DNA of 32,058 bases from Phycisphaeraceae bacterium (GCA_028284155.1 JANQSF010000075.1:1-32058), one strand, 5' to 3'; shown: positions 7,709 through 17,714, counted from the first letter of the stretch. A program made the numbers and translations. The notes: generated by a model from the sequence alone, not told the origin.

Positions 7709-9097
7709 TCACGCATCCGCTTCGACGTGCAGTTTGGCGGCGCGTTGCGAGGACCAATCGGTGACAGCCGTGTCCGGCGACGCGTGGTCTGCCCCGCTTT
7801 CGTGCACCTTTATCAGCCGATATCGGTTGTCGCGCTGCGCGGGCGTGAACCCCGCGTCGCGGATGAGGTGGCAGAGCACCGGCTCGCTCAGGCAGTACGT
7901 CGTGCCGGCCGCGCTGACGACGTTCTCCTCCATCATGACCGAGCCCATGTCGTTCGCGCCATAGAACAGGCCGAGCTGACCGATCTTCGGACCCATTGTG
8001 ACCCAACTGCTGCCGATTGAGAAGACATTGTCGAGGAAGAGTCGGCTGATCGCCTGCGTCCGCAGGTAGTCGGTCGCGCCGGACATGCGGACGACCTTCG
8101 CGAAACGGGCGATGTCCTTCGCGTCGGCGCCCTCGGCGACCAGATCGCCGGGGAACGGGTCGGCGCTGACGACGTCCCACTCGGGCAGTCGGCCAAGCGG
8201 TGTGTTCTCGCGCTGGAACGGCCAACTGATGAATGACACGTATCGGCCGGGCCAACCGCCTTCGATCGCCGCGTCCTGCGCGCGGCGCACGCGGTCCATG
8301 TGGTCGATCCGATCGGCCACGCCCTCGATGTGGCCAAACATCATCGTCGCGCTCGTGTGCATCCCCTGCCGATGGGCCGCGGACATGACCTCTAACCATT
8401 GCTTAGCTGTAGCCTTGCCCAGGCCGATCCGCTGCCGGATCGGCTCGGCGAAGATCTCGCCGCCCCCACCCGGCAGCGAGTCGAGGCCCGCGTCCATCAG
8501 CCGGCGCAGGATCGCCTCCAGCTTCGCGCACCACACGTCCCACGCCAACTCGTGCGAACGACCCGGAGCGGTCGTCGGGAACCCGTCGATGTCAAATACG
8601 GCGACGAATTCCACGACCTCCGGCGGCGAAAAGCCGTGGATATGAATACCCGGAAACGCCTGCTTCAGACTGCGCAGCATGTCCTCGTACCACTCGATCG
8701 GCAGGTCGGGGTGCATGCCGCCTTGCAACAAGACCTGCGTCCCACCAATGTCGGCCAGTTCGCGCACCTTGTCGTGCAGTTGATCGGTCGTCAGCGTGTA
8801 CGCATCGGCCTCACCCAGGTCGCGCCGGAACGCGCAGAATGTGCAATGAGCGGTGCAGACATTGGTGTAGTTGATATTCCGATCAATGACGTACGTTCGC
8901 ACCGGCGTCTGGTTGGCCGGTTGGTCGGGGTAAGTCTCGGCGACCTTCCGCGCGGCGACGGCCGACGCCCATCGGCCCAGGTCGTGCAACGACGCGTGGC
9001 GGTAGAACCACAACGCGTCGGCCGGCGAAAGACGGGCCTCGCCGGCCACGACGGCGTCGATATCGAAAGTCGGGCGGGTTGGGCTTGCAGCATTCAT
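7709..9097 (-). CDS. mqnC: Cyclic dehypoxanthinyl futalosine synthase, radical SAM
   Basis: Radical SAM enzyme of the futalosine route to menaquinone, cyclising dehypoxanthine futalosine. 'RNINYTNVCTAHCTFCAFRR' holds the CX3CX2C iron-sulfur motif (Cys81, 85, 88). 'QVLLQGGMHPDLPIEWYEDM', 'HGFSPPEV', 'GLDSLPGGGGEIF', 'MHTSATMMFGHIE' and 'TMGPKIGQLGLFYGANDMGSVMMEENVV' are typical of MqnC rather than MqnE. The ATG at 9097 gives 462 aa, long for the family (around 370). Extra residues lie near 'DIDGFPTTAPGRSHELAWDV' and 'SADPFPGDLVAEGADAKDIA'. An upstream ATG at 9343 would add a peptide encoded by structured repeat DNA and was rejected. Other mqn genes are not in the window. Confidence 0.93.
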   Translation of the reverse strand: MNAASPTRPTFDIDAVVAGEARLSPADALWFYRHASLHDLGRWASAVAARKVAETYPDQPANQTPVRTYVIDRNINYTNVCTAHCTFCAFRRDLGEADAYTLTTDQLHDKVRELADIGGTQVLLQGGMHPDLPIEWYEDMLRSLKQAFPGIHIHGFSPPEVVEFVAVFDIDGFPTTAPGRSHELAWDVWCAKLEAILRRLMDAGLDSLPGGGGEIFAEPIRQRIGLGKATAKQWLEVMSAAHRQGMHTSATMMFGHIEGVADRIDHMDRVRRAQDAAIEGGWPGRYVSFISWPFQRENTPLGRLPEWDVVSADPFPGDLVAEGADAKDIARFAKVVRMSGATDYLRTQAISRLFLDNVFSIGSSWVTMGPKIGQLGLFYGANDMGSVMMEENVVSAAGTTYCLSEPVLCHLIRDAGFTPAQRDNRYRLIKVHESGADHASPDTAVTDWSSQRAAKLHVEADA

Positions 9098-9126
9098 GGC
9101 TGGAATCCGGCCTCTTAACGATGGTA

Positions 9127-9275
9127 AGCCCCGCGCGACAATCGGGCAGCACGGCCTGTCGCGCGGGACTCGGCGAGGGCAATCCCAGATCGAGGTGGCG
9201 ACCGGGGCGAATCTGACATACCCTTCACCAAGTGGGTTGCGCGGTATCTTGAGGCGACCGGCCTCCAACCTCACC
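9127..9275. repeat. Structured intergenic element upstream of mqnC and the pseudopilin
   Basis: Inverted arms 9127-9140 and 9157-9170 (CCCGCGCGACA core, one mismatch) enclose 16 nt. Downstream, 9232-9239 pairs with 9266-9274 (one bulge) around an inner GAGGC/GCCTC stem at 9251-9265. The whole 245-nt divergent region is therefore rich in hairpins. Any ORF through it is likely spurious. It may be a repeat element or a structured RNA; the sequence alone does not decide. Confidence 0.55.
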
Positions 9276-9341
9276 CATTCCGGGTACGGCGTGTAGGCGA
9301 TTTGTGATTCAGTCGTGGCCTGTTTGCGCGGAACTTCAGCC

Positions 9342-10064
9342 ATGAGACAGCTTCAGCGCGGATTCTCGCTAATCGAGATGATGGTCGTGATCTCGATCAT
9401 CATCTTGATCATCGCCCTGCTGCTGCCGGCACTGAGCCGGGCGCGCGATCACCCCCGCGCGCTGGTCTGCCTCAACAATATGGGCCAGTTGATGACCGCG
9501 ACCACGTCTTATGCCAACGACAACAGCGAGCACCTGCCTTGGCCCAACTGGGGCGGCAACGCCGTCGACGTGGGCGGTTGGCCTTATGGCGGCTGGCTCT
9601 ACAGCAACACCAACGGGTCCCTGACCAACAGCGACGACTGGAACTACGACCTGTTGTCGACGGGTCACGTCTTCGCATACGCCTCGAGCCCCGACATCTT
9701 CCGCTGCTCCAACGACCAGCCGCCTTTTGTACCGCAATGCGGACAGTTGACCAGTTACAACATGAACGGTTCGGTCTGCGGTTACGGCGGCCTGAACGGC
9801 ATCCTGCGCACGACCCGGCTGACCGAACACGCGTCGGACGACATCATTCTGTGGGAGGTTGATGAAACCGGGACGTCCGGCTGGTGGTGGGACGGCTCGA
9901 ACTTCCCGCACGAAGGATTGTCGCAAATCCGTCACTATGAGGGCGGGGCTGTGGTCAGCCTCGATACGCATGCCGAGTTGATGACACAGGTCGAGTATTA
10001 CGCAGAGGAAGCGCTCAGCCCCGGCCGACTCTGGAACGCGCCGGACACGACCAACGGCCGTTGA
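9342..10064 (+). CDS. Pseudopilin-like protein (type II secretion/type IV pilin N-terminus)
   Basis: A 240-aa protein beginning 'MRQLQRGFSLIEMMVVISII', a canonical prepilin peptidase site. Cleavage would fall between Gly7 and Phe8, with the conserved Glu at mature position 5 and a hydrophobic helix to about residue 35 ending 'LLLPALSRARDH'. 'CLNNMGQLMTATTSYANDN' follows, typical of planctomycete pseudopilins. Near the C-terminus 'RHYEGGAVVSLDTHAELM' is the H-X9-DG tail with Thr in place of Gly. The ATG at 9342 gives the shortest natural leader; an upstream start at 9315 is possible. No secretion machinery gene is adjacent. The kinase gene starts 28 nt after its stop but has its own -10 box. 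Confidence 0.88.
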   Translation: MRQLQRGFSLIEMMVVISIIILIIALLLPALSRARDHPRALVCLNNMGQLMTATTSYANDNSEHLPWPNWGGNAVDVGGWPYGGWLYSNTNGSLTNSDDWNYDLLSTGHVFAYASSPDIFRCSNDQPPFVPQCGQLTSYNMNGSVCGYGGLNGILRTTRLTEHASDDIILWEVDETGTSGWWWDGSNFPHEGLSQIRHYEGGAVVSLDTHAELMTQVEYYAEEALSPGRLWNAPDTTNGR

Positions 10065-10079
10065 CCTGTCGCATGGCCG

Positions 10080-10085
10080 TACAAT
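10080..10085 (+). promoter_or_regulatory. -10 box (TACAAT) for the sensor kinase gene
   Basis: TACAAT ends 6 nt before the ATG at 10092, placing transcription start at the start codon. A TTGACC at 10061-10066 overlaps the end of the pseudopilin gene but lies only 13 nt from the -10, too close for a standard sigma-70 -35. Confidence 0.5.
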
Positions 10086-10091
10086 TGCAAC

Positions 10092-11660
10092 ATGACACTT
10101 GGACTGAAACTCACGCTGACGACGGTGGCGTTGTTCGTCAGCCTCGTGGTCATCGGCGCGGCGGCGCTGTGGGGGTTGAACGGGCTCAGCCGTGACCTCG
10201 ACGGTGCGCTGCAGGAGTACACGACACTGCGCGAGGTGTACCAGGTCGGCGTGCACGTCGCGGCCGTCCGCAGCTTTATCGCTTCGGATCGGAGCACAGA
10301 CCCGCAGATGGCGGTCGAGTTGGAGAAGGCAATCACCCGCCTGGAGCAACTCACCACCGAGCAACCGGTCGGCGAGGGACCGGAGACGCGGCCACAGCTT
10401 TCCGAAGAAGCGAATCAGATCGCCTGGGACGCGAAGGCCAAGCTCGCCTACCTGCAGAATATCGCCAGCGACCCGACACAATCCCCCGCCCACGAGGCGG
10501 AGGTCGCGACGACGGCCATGAATCGCCTGGGCGCGTTGATCATGGCCACGCAGCAGGCCATCAAAGACCGCCAAACCCAGGCGGAAGAGAAACGCCGCAC
10601 GGCCATCACACTTGTGGCTTCGATCGCCGGCGCGGTCATGCTTTTCACGATCGCGTTGAGCGTGTGGCAGTATCGGAGTGTCATGTCGCCGCTGAACCGC
10701 ATGCGGCGTGGCGTGCGCGAGATCGCCGCAGGGCAGTTTGAAGACCGCGTAGCCGAACGTGGCGACCGCGAGTTCCGACAGCTCGCCGCCGACTTCAACC
10801 GCATGGCCGCCGAATTGGAAGGCCTGTACCGGAACCTAGAACAGAAGGTCGCCGACACAAGTCGAGAATTGGTCCGCAGTGAGCGGCTCGCCAGCGTTGG
10901 GTTCCTCGCGGCGGGCGTGGCTCACGAGATCAACAACCCGCTGGGCATCATGGCCGGCCACGCCGAACTCGCCCTGCGCAAGATCGAACGGGGCGGCGAC
11001 GACGCGCTGGACGAGGCTGAACACGCCCTGCGCATCGTCGGCGACGAGTCGTACCGCTGCAAGCAGATCATCCAGCAGTTGCTCTCGATGTCACGCGCAT
11101 CCGGCGACATGCGCGAGCCCGTGTCGATCGGCAAGACGGCGCATGACGTCGTCGAACTCGTGCGCGGCATCAAACGTTTCCGCGACCGCGAGATCGAACT
11201 GCGCATCGATAACGCTCAGCCCGACGGCTCCACCCCGACCGGCGAGTTGACCGTCCTGGCTAACGCGGCCGAGGTCAAGCAGGCGCTGCTGAATCTGACC
11301 ATCAATGCGCTGGACGCCGTCGAGCCGCCGAACGGACAAGTGTGGATCGAGGCTGAACGGCGTGACGGCCACGTTGCTCTGTGCGTGCGCGACAACGGCA
11401 GCGGCATGTCTGCCGAGACACTCGAACACGTCTTCGAGCCGTTTTACACGCGGCGCGCGGATACCGACGGCGTCGGCCAAATGGGCACGGGGCTTGGCTT
11501 GTCGATTACGCACGCGATCGTGCAATCGCATGGCGGCCACATCCGGGCCGAGAGCGACGGGCCCGGTCGCGGCAGCCGGTTCATCGTCGAATGGCCGGCC
11601 GGCGACGCGGTGGCGCAGCGTGCTGACACGGTATCGCCCCGTCACGAGCAAGGCGCGTGA
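10092..11660 (+). CDS. Membrane sensor histidine kinase with HAMP domain
   Basis: A 522-aa kinase. TM1 is about residues 10-32. An exported, mainly helical sensor region runs from 33 to about 168, and TM2 is 171-193. A HAMP linker (about 193-248, 'SVMSPLNRMRRGVREIAAGQFEDRV') and a coiled-coil follow. The phospho-acceptor is His278 in 'GVAHEINNPLG'. The ATPase has the N box 'LLNLTINALDAVE' (Asn405), G1 'DNGSGM' (434-439), the F region 'VFEPFYTRR' and G2 'GTGLGLS' (465-471). 'VAHEINNPLG' places it in the NtrB/PrrB-like group. The response-regulator gene follows 105 nt later, so this is a two-component pair. The signal sensed is not evident. Confidence 0.95.
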   Translation: MTLGLKLTLTTVALFVSLVVIGAAALWGLNGLSRDLDGALQEYTTLREVYQVGVHVAAVRSFIASDRSTDPQMAVELEKAITRLEQLTTEQPVGEGPETRPQLSEEANQIAWDAKAKLAYLQNIASDPTQSPAHEAEVATTAMNRLGALIMATQQAIKDRQTQAEEKRRTAITLVASIAGAVMLFTIALSVWQYRSVMSPLNRMRRGVREIAAGQFEDRVAERGDREFRQLAADFNRMAAELEGLYRNLEQKVADTSRELVRSERLASVGFLAAGVAHEINNPLGIMAGHAELALRKIERGGDDALDEAEHALRIVGDESYRCKQIIQQLLSMSRASGDMREPVSIGKTAHDVVELVRGIKRFRDREIELRIDNAQPDGSTPTGELTVLANAAEVKQALLNLTINALDAVEPPNGQVWIEAERRDGHVALCVRDNGSGMSAETLEHVFEPFYTRRADTDGVGQMGTGLGLSITHAIVQSHGGHIRAESDGPGRGSRFIVEWPAGDAVAQRADTVSPRHEQGA

Positions 11661-11765
11661 AAAGCTTGCAGCGACTTGCATTCAAACCAACTCACTCGAC
11701 AATGTCGAGGAATCGATGCACGCCGCGTCGATCGATCAGCCCACACCTCCTCGAGGCGACCTGTC

Positions 11766-12398
11766 ATGGATGAATTCACACCGACCACGCCTCGCGTTCT
11801 GATCGTCGAAGACGAGCCCCGCCTGCGCGACTTGATGCTGCGCGCCCTGCCCGACATGGGCTTCGAAGGTCAGGGCGTCGGCTCCGCGGAACAGGCGGCC
11901 AAGGTCATGGAAGACGACGCGCACGAGATCCTCGTGCTCGACCTGAACCTGCCGGGGATGTCCGGCCTTGAACTGCTCCGCCAAGTGCGCGAGACCTGGC
12001 CGGACACGCGGGCGATCATCCTCACCGGCTACGGCGACCTCGAAACCGCGCAGGAGGCGATCCGCCTCAACGTCGACGATTTCCTGACCAAACCGTCCCC
12101 CCTCGGCTCGCTCGAAACGGCGCTCGACCGCGCCCGCAAGCGGTGGACCGACGCGCATCAGCCCAAGTCGCCGTTGACGCGAACCGAGCCAAGCGACGAG
12201 CCACCCGTACGTCGGCCCATCGTGCCGGTCAGCGACGAACAGGTCGCCAAGACACTGGCCGACCTCGAACGCGTGCACATCCTCGAAGCGCTCGACCGCA
12301 ACAGCGGCAACCGCGAGGCGACGGCGCAGGAGCTGGGCATCAGTGTGCGGAAGCTTTACTACAGGTTGTCGGACTATCAGCGCGAGGGGTATGTGTGA
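11766..12398 (+). CDS. Response regulator with receiver and Fis-type DNA-binding domain
   Basis: A 210-aa regulator. The receiver domain has the acidic pocket 'VEDE' (Glu15, Asp16), phospho-acceptor Asp59 in 'ILVLDLNLPGMSG', Thr87 in 'ILTGYGD' and Lys109 in 'LTKP'. After a Pro-rich linker (about 132-155), the C-terminus 'LADLERVHILEALDRNSGNR' and 'ATAQELGISVRKLYYRLSDY' is a Fis-type helix-turn-helix (about 183-201). No AAA+ domain is present, so it resembles the PrrA/ActR/RegA type rather than NtrC and should not need sigma-54. The ATG at 11766 is preferred over an upstream start at 11676 because GAGG lies about 9 nt ahead. It is the likely partner of the kinase just upstream. Confidence 0.93.
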   Translation: MDEFTPTTPRVLIVEDEPRLRDLMLRALPDMGFEGQGVGSAEQAAKVMEDDAHEILVLDLNLPGMSGLELLRQVRETWPDTRAIILTGYGDLETAQEAIRLNVDDFLTKPSPLGSLETALDRARKRWTDAHQPKSPLTRTEPSDEPPVRRPIVPVSDEQVAKTLADLERVHILEALDRNSGNREATAQELGISVRKLYYRLSDYQREGYV

Positions 12399-12410
12399 GC
12401 CGAAGGGCGC

Positions 12411-12514
12411 TGGCCAAGGCTTGGCGCGGCCCGCCAACGGGCGCTACGTTGACACGGTTGAGCCCATGGTTCATGCGGGCGCCGAAAGGTGGGCCGCGGC
12501 GAGCCTTGGCCCAC
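12411..12514. repeat. Two-headed palindromic element, GGTGGGCC family (copy 1)
   Basis: The left unit (12411-12434, TGGCCAAGGCTTGGCGCGGC...) and right unit (12488-12514, GGTGGGCCGC...GCCTTGGCCCACC) are imperfect inverted copies, with a perfect 10-bp core at 12412-12421/12502-12511. It fills the gap between the response regulator (+) and the LRR gene (-), both ending here. It is clearly the same sequence family as 24923-25040. Confidence 0.85.
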
Positions 12515-12533
12515 CCCAATTTCAGAACGGAAC

Positions 12534-13409
12534 CTACTCCCGCAGCCCACGCGCCCGCACGCGCTTCATCTTCTCGACGAACTTCTCTTCCGCCCGCGTG
12601 TATTCGATCTTCGTGTCGGGCAGCGCGGCCTTGAGTTTCTTCAGGTCGCCCTCAGCAATCAGGCCAACCTTACATGTGAATGTCTCAAGCTGACCCTTGA
12701 GGCGGGTCAGGTGTTCAAGCTCGCCCTCCCACGACAGCCAGGTCTCGTTCAGCTCGAGGTGTTTCAGGGCCTTCATTCGGCTAATTGGTTCGAGGGCCTT
12801 GCCCGACACCTTCATCGAGTATTGCGGGCCGAGGCGGAGCAGTTCGATGTGCGTGTCACCCGCCAGCGCCTTCAAACCCTCGTCGGTCACACGCGTGTGG
12901 TAGATAATCAACTGTTTGAGCGACGGGACCTTCGTCGCCGCGGCGACGCCTTCGTCGTTGAACCACGACCCGCCGAAGTTGACCGACTCGATCGGTGTCG
13001 ACTTGAAGTGGACGAGGCCGGCCCCGGAGTAGACCGACTTGTCGCCGTCCTTCTGCTTGTCCCACCCGTTGTGCCAGGCCGTGAGCGTCTTGAGTCGCTT
13101 GAACGCTGCGATGCGTTTGAAGTCGTCGTTGGTGAAGTTGGCGTTGTTGAACACCATCTTCACGACCCGGCCGGCCTCAAGCGTCAGGCTGCCCGAGTAG
13201 TAGTCGCCTTTCTCTTTCTCGGCGATGTAGAATCCGACCCACTTGAGCTTGCCCTTGCGGTCGCGCTCGACGTGCTCGGTGCGGTCGGCACGCTTGAGCA
13301 GCCACCGCCAGGTTTCGCGTTCTTGGGCATCGGCAAAGATGTCGTCGGCCGAGGCGGCGGGGGCGAGCAGCAAGAAAAGGAACGAGAACACGAGTGACTT
13401 GACGTACAT
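12534..13409 (-). CDS. Exported leucine-rich-repeat protein
   Basis: A 291-aa protein with a clear Sec signal peptide, 'MYVKSLVFSFLFLLLAPAAS', with likely cleavage after ASA at residue 21. The rest contains degenerate leucine-rich repeats of the type common in planctomycete exported proteins, for example 'LKQLIIYHTRVTDEGLKALA', 'HIELLRLGPQ', and 'MKALKHLELNETWLSWEGE'. The tail ('EEKFVEKMKRVRARGLRE') is basic and helical. The ATG at 13409 is chosen over 13520 because it begins the signal peptide and GAGG lies 7 nt ahead. Probably periplasmic; partner or ligand unknown. Confidence 0.85.
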   Translation of the reverse strand: MYVKSLVFSFLFLLLAPAASADDIFADAQERETWRWLLKRADRTEHVERDRKGKLKWVGFYIAEKEKGDYYSGSLTLEAGRVVKMVFNNANFTNDDFKRIAAFKRLKTLTAWHNGWDKQKDGDKSVYSGAGLVHFKSTPIESVNFGGSWFNDEGVAAATKVPSLKQLIIYHTRVTDEGLKALAGDTHIELLRLGPQYSMKVSGKALEPISRMKALKHLELNETWLSWEGELEHLTRLKGQLETFTCKVGLIAEGDLKKLKAALPDTKIEYTRAEEKFVEKMKRVRARGLRE

Positions 13410-13433
13410 GTCAACCTCAAATAGTGAAGCGCG

Positions 13434-13439
13434 ATTACA
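13434..13439 (-). promoter_or_regulatory. -10 box (TGTAAT) for the LRR gene
   Basis: On the minus strand TGTAAT lies 24 nt before the ATG at 13409, leaving a short leader that contains the GAGG ribosome-binding site. No convincing -35 was found. Confidence 0.4.
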
Positions 13440-13489
13440 GTGAGAGAGCAGTCTAGAGCATGTTTTGTTTAGGTGTAGCGTCGAATTGG

Positions 13490-13520
13490 GTGCCACTGGC
13501 GGCTTGCCCGCCAGTGGCAC
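13490..13520. repeat. Perfect palindrome, GTGCCACTGGCGG hairpin
   Basis: 13-bp perfect arms (13490-13502 and 13508-13520) surround a CTTGC loop. Outer flanks GGTGTAGCG and ACGCTACC partly extend the pairing. It lies between the LRR gene (-) and the zinc-ribbon gene (+), upstream of both. Confidence 0.85.
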
Positions 13521-13581
13521 ACGCTACCGTCCGATCGAGACCGCTCCAATGACTGCCCTGCGTCTGATAGAGTAGCGATTG

Positions 13582-13986
13582 ATGATTGCCGCCTACAAAA
13601 GACGGGCAGTCTATTGGGGTGTGCCGGGCTTTCTCGTTCAGACCGCAGGCTATATCCTCGGCTTGACGATTGAGACTCCCAAGGACAATTGGGCGTTTTT
13701 CTTCGTCTCGATCTCGCTCATGTACGGCGGCGCGGCAGTACTCGGAATCGGCCTCGCGCACCTCGCCAAAGCGAAGGGGCGACACGGGGCGTGGGGCACA
13801 TTCGCCTTGCTTTCGTTCTTAGGCGTTCTGTTCGTCGCCGCACTCCCCGATCGGACGGTCCGCACAGTCCCGCTTGTCTGTTCCGAATGCGGCTACGACC
13901 TGCGCGGTGGTCACGATCAGTGTCCTGAATGCGGGAAGGCGATTGACGATCAGCGAGCCGATGAGGCAAAGGAGCTGTCAGCCTGA
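13582..13986 (+). CDS. Small membrane protein with C-terminal zinc ribbon ('CGYDLRG')
   Basis: A 134-aa protein with three predicted membrane helices (about residues 10-30, 36-62 and 71-88) and a C-terminal zinc ribbon. Its four cysteines are Cys100, 103, 114 and 117 in 'CSECGYDLRGGHDQCPECG'. The 'CGYDLRG...CPECG' ribbon is frequent in planctomycete small membrane proteins, but no function is established that I can name. An ATG at 13582 follows an in-frame TTG at 13579. A TAGAGT 8 nt before the TTG could be a weak -10 of a leaderless message. The last 9 bp overlap the end of the convergent methyltransferase gene. Confidence 0.8.
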   Translation: MIAAYKRRAVYWGVPGFLVQTAGYILGLTIETPKDNWAFFFVSISLMYGGAAVLGIGLAHLAKAKGRHGAWGTFALLSFLGVLFVAALPDRTVRTVPLVCSECGYDLRGGHDQCPECGKAIDDQRADEAKELSA

Positions 13987-14823
13987 TGATGTGTCTTTAT
14001 GCGCCTCGAGCGTGTACACGTTTGGCAACTGATTCAACACAGCCTCGGGAAACGACCACGTGTCTTCATCGACCTTCTTCATGACCTTGAACCTCGGCCA
14101 AACGCAGCGGGTGTATTCGTCGAAGCGGTCGATGACCATGCCGGTCTTGATCAGCGCGTTCAGGGTCGTGCCGATCGCGTGCTGAAAGTAATACGTGCGG
14201 TTGTTTTCAAACGTAGCGTCCGGCGCGGCGTACGAGCCGGGCGTGTCGAAGACCTGCGGCGGCGCGTCGAGGTACGGGTACTTGATCGCGATACCCGGCT
14301 CGGCGTCGTGGTCGTCGAACACGTCGAGGAACGGGTGTACCTCGTCCATGTAAAGCCGTCCGCCGGGTTCGAGCATGTCGGCGACGACCCTGGCCCAGCG
14401 GTCGAGGTCGGGCAGCCAACAGATCGCGCCGACCGAAACGAACACGATGTCAAACGTTCGGCCGATCGCCTCGACGGCGTCGTAGACGTTGGCGCAGACG
14501 AACTGGCCTTTGAGATTCAGTTCGTCGCGCAGCAACTCCGCCTTGTCGATCGCGGGTTGCGAAAAGTCGAGACCGCACACGTCGGCCCCAAGGCTCGCCC
14601 ACGACAGCGTCTCCATCCCCATGTGGCATTGCAGGTGGACCAGCGACCTGCCGGTCACGTCGCCGAGGCTGCGCACCGCGTCGTCTTTGAGGCAATGCCC
14701 CCCCGCCCGCAGGTCGCGGACGTGAGCCTGATACATGTCGGAAGCCCAGTGGGTCTCGACACGTTCGTCCCAGGACAGGCGGTTGGCTTCGAAGGCGTCT
14801 TGCGTGGACGGGTCGGCACTCAT
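13978..14823 (-). CDS. Class I SAM-dependent methyltransferase
   Basis: A 281-aa protein with a Rossmann-type methyltransferase core. Motif I is 'SLVHLQCHMGMETLSWASLG' and motif II 'DVCGLDFSQPAIDKAE' ends the second strand. 'FDIVFVSVGAICWLPDLDRW' and 'MLEPGGRLYMDEVHPF' match motifs III and IV. The C-terminal half ('TYYFQHAIGTTLNALIKTGM...FDEY') is typical of UbiE-like or methyltransferase type 11/25 families. The substrate is not deducible. The start lies 4 bp after the stop of the upstream pseudopilin gene, so they form an operon. Its C-terminus overlaps the zinc-ribbon gene tail by 9 bp on the opposite strand. Confidence 0.9.
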   Translation of the reverse strand: MSADPSTQDAFEANRLSWDERVETHWASDMYQAHVRDLRAGGHCLKDDAVRSLGDVTGRSLVHLQCHMGMETLSWASLGADVCGLDFSQPAIDKAELLRDELNLKGQFVCANVYDAVEAIGRTFDIVFVSVGAICWLPDLDRWARVVADMLEPGGRLYMDEVHPFLDVFDDHDAEPGIAIKYPYLDAPPQVFDTPGSYAAPDATFENNRTYYFQHAIGTTLNALIKTGMVIDRFDEYTRCVWPRFKVMKKVDEDTWSFPEAVLNQLPNVYTLEAHKDTSSG

Positions 14824-14826
14824 GGC

Positions 14827-15810
14827 TTACTGATCCGGTACGTCGAAAGGTGGGTCCTGCGGGACGCTTTCGGTATTCCACGTCAGTTGCCACAACTCGT
14901 CAAGTTCCGTGCGACCCGCGGAGCCGTCTGCGTAGACGTGATTGACAGCCCAGTCGTGGCGGTCGAGCACGACGCGGCCGGCGGCACTGTTCCAGCCGCG
15001 CAAGTGCGGCGGGGGTTGACTGACACTGGTCGAGCTGTTCTGGAACCAAGTATCAACCCACATGCCGTCGGTGAACATCGGCGTAGTCGACGCCGTGCGG
15101 ATTCGTGCAAACTGGTGCCAGTGCCGGTTGTTGTCCGCCGCTTCGACATCGGGGTTCGACGAGATCGGGTAATCACGCCCGCCGTGCATCCACGAGTTCC
15201 ACGCGTAACTGCCGACGTTCGTCCCGAGAAAGCCGACCGGCGTATCCGGCCGACCCCACGCGACGTCGACCGTGCCCCAAAGCGTGTACGGCTGTTTCAT
15301 GCCCGTCGAGTAGTTGAACTGTTGCAGCGGATCGACAACCGTTTCCGGGCAAACCCGTACGTCGTCGTCGCCGTTGTGGTATGGCTCGGTCAGCGTCATC
15401 CAAAACGTGTCATACCTCAGACACCAATTGCTGCCGCAGGGCTCTTTTTCGTATGGGAAAATCCTGCCGTCGTTGTCGTTGGCGTACTGAAAGATCGTGT
15501 TGCCCAGTTGTTCGAGCTTTTTCATGCACACGGCCGACCGCGCGACCGTTCGTCCCTTGCGCAACGAGGGCAGCAACATGGCGATCAGCAGGATGATGAT
15601 GGAGATGACGACGAGCAGTTCAATCACGGTGAAGCCGGGGCGAACGGTCGCCCCCGTCAGCCCCGGCCTTCGGCCGGGGATCGGTTGGCGGACGGCGCGG
15701 CGCGGCGGACGTTCGTTGATGAACTGTTCACGCGCGCTGGAACGGTCCCCGGCCAAAGGCCGGGGGTGAAGAGGGGCGGTCATACTGAAATCGGATCGGG
15801 GCCCGCGCAT
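14827..15810 (-). CDS. Pseudopilin-like protein with an unusually long leader
   Basis: A 327-aa protein. The prepilin site is '[19 protein letters not shown]': Gly59/Phe60, with Glu at mature position 5. The hydrophobic helix ends '[20 protein letters not shown]', followed by '[14 protein letters not shown]'. The C-terminal '[17 protein letters not shown]' is an exact H-X9-DG tail. The leader before the cleavage site is 59 aa (or 50 from the ATG at 15783) rather than the usual 5-25, and is encoded by a palindromic repeat. A TATAAT 8 nt before the ATG at 15810 supports that start; no ATG or GTG lies nearer the helix. The methyltransferase gene follows after 3 bp. Confidence 0.85.
   Translation of the reverse strand: MRGPRSDFSMTAPLHPRPLAGDRSSAREQFINERPPRRAVRQPIPGRRPGLTGATVRPGFTVIELLVVISIIILLIAMLLPSLRKGRTVARSAVCMKKLEQLGNTIFQYANDNDGRIFPYEKEPCGSNWCLRYDTFWMTLTEPYHNGDDDVRVCPETVVDPLQQFNYSTGMKQPYTLWGTVDVAWGRPDTPVGFLGTNVGSYAWNSWMHGGRDYPISSNPDVEAADNNRHWHQFARIRTASTTPMFTDGMWVDTWFQNSSTSVSQPPPHLRGWNSAAGRVVLDRHDWAVNHVYADGSAGRTELDELWQLTWNTESVPQDPPFDVPDQ
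15661..15765. repeat. Two-headed palindromic element inside the pseudopilin leader
   Basis: CCCCGGCC-TTC-GGCCGGGG at 15661-15679 and CCCCGGCC-AAA-GGCCGGGG at 15747-15765 are two perfect hairpins with 67 nt between them, lying within codons for the N-terminal leader of the minus-strand pseudopilin. The reading frame passes through both. The encoded leader will be removed if prepilin peptidase acts, so the insertion would be tolerated. Confidence 0.85.
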
Positions 15811-15818
15811 GAGGCCGC

Positions 15819-15824
15819 ATTATA
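15819..15824 (-). promoter_or_regulatory. -10 box (TATAAT) for the pseudopilin-methyltransferase operon
   Basis: On the minus strand a perfect TATAAT ends 8 nt before the ATG at 15810. This predicts a leaderless transcript and supports the far upstream start of this gene. Confidence 0.55.
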
Positions 15825-15961
15825 GAGGTGGGGCACGGACTCGATCGACCTTGCCACTAACGCCCGGGGGACGGCAAGACGCATGGGGCATTTACCGACG
15901 CCGACCGCCCTACCCCCATCGGCCTCGTCCCCCTAAACTGCCCTCTTCACGAGGACACACC

Positions 15962-17668
<1,707 letters not shown>

Positions 17669-17714
17669 TGTCGCGCGGCATGGGCTGACACGTTCCGGAG
17701 GAATGCGAAATGGC

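Noticed and set aside
9098..9343. N-terminal extension of mqnC
   Set aside because: The extra residues are coded by the hairpin-rich intergenic element and have no family match.
10061..10085. Full sigma-70 promoter TTGACC...TACAAT before the kinase
   Set aside because: The spacing is 13 nt, too short for a standard -35/-10 pair; only the -10 was kept.
13999..15825. A 608-aa open frame on the plus strand
   Set aside because: It is antisense to the methyltransferase and pseudopilin genes, which have clear domains; long antisense frames are expected at this GC content and it shows no domain.
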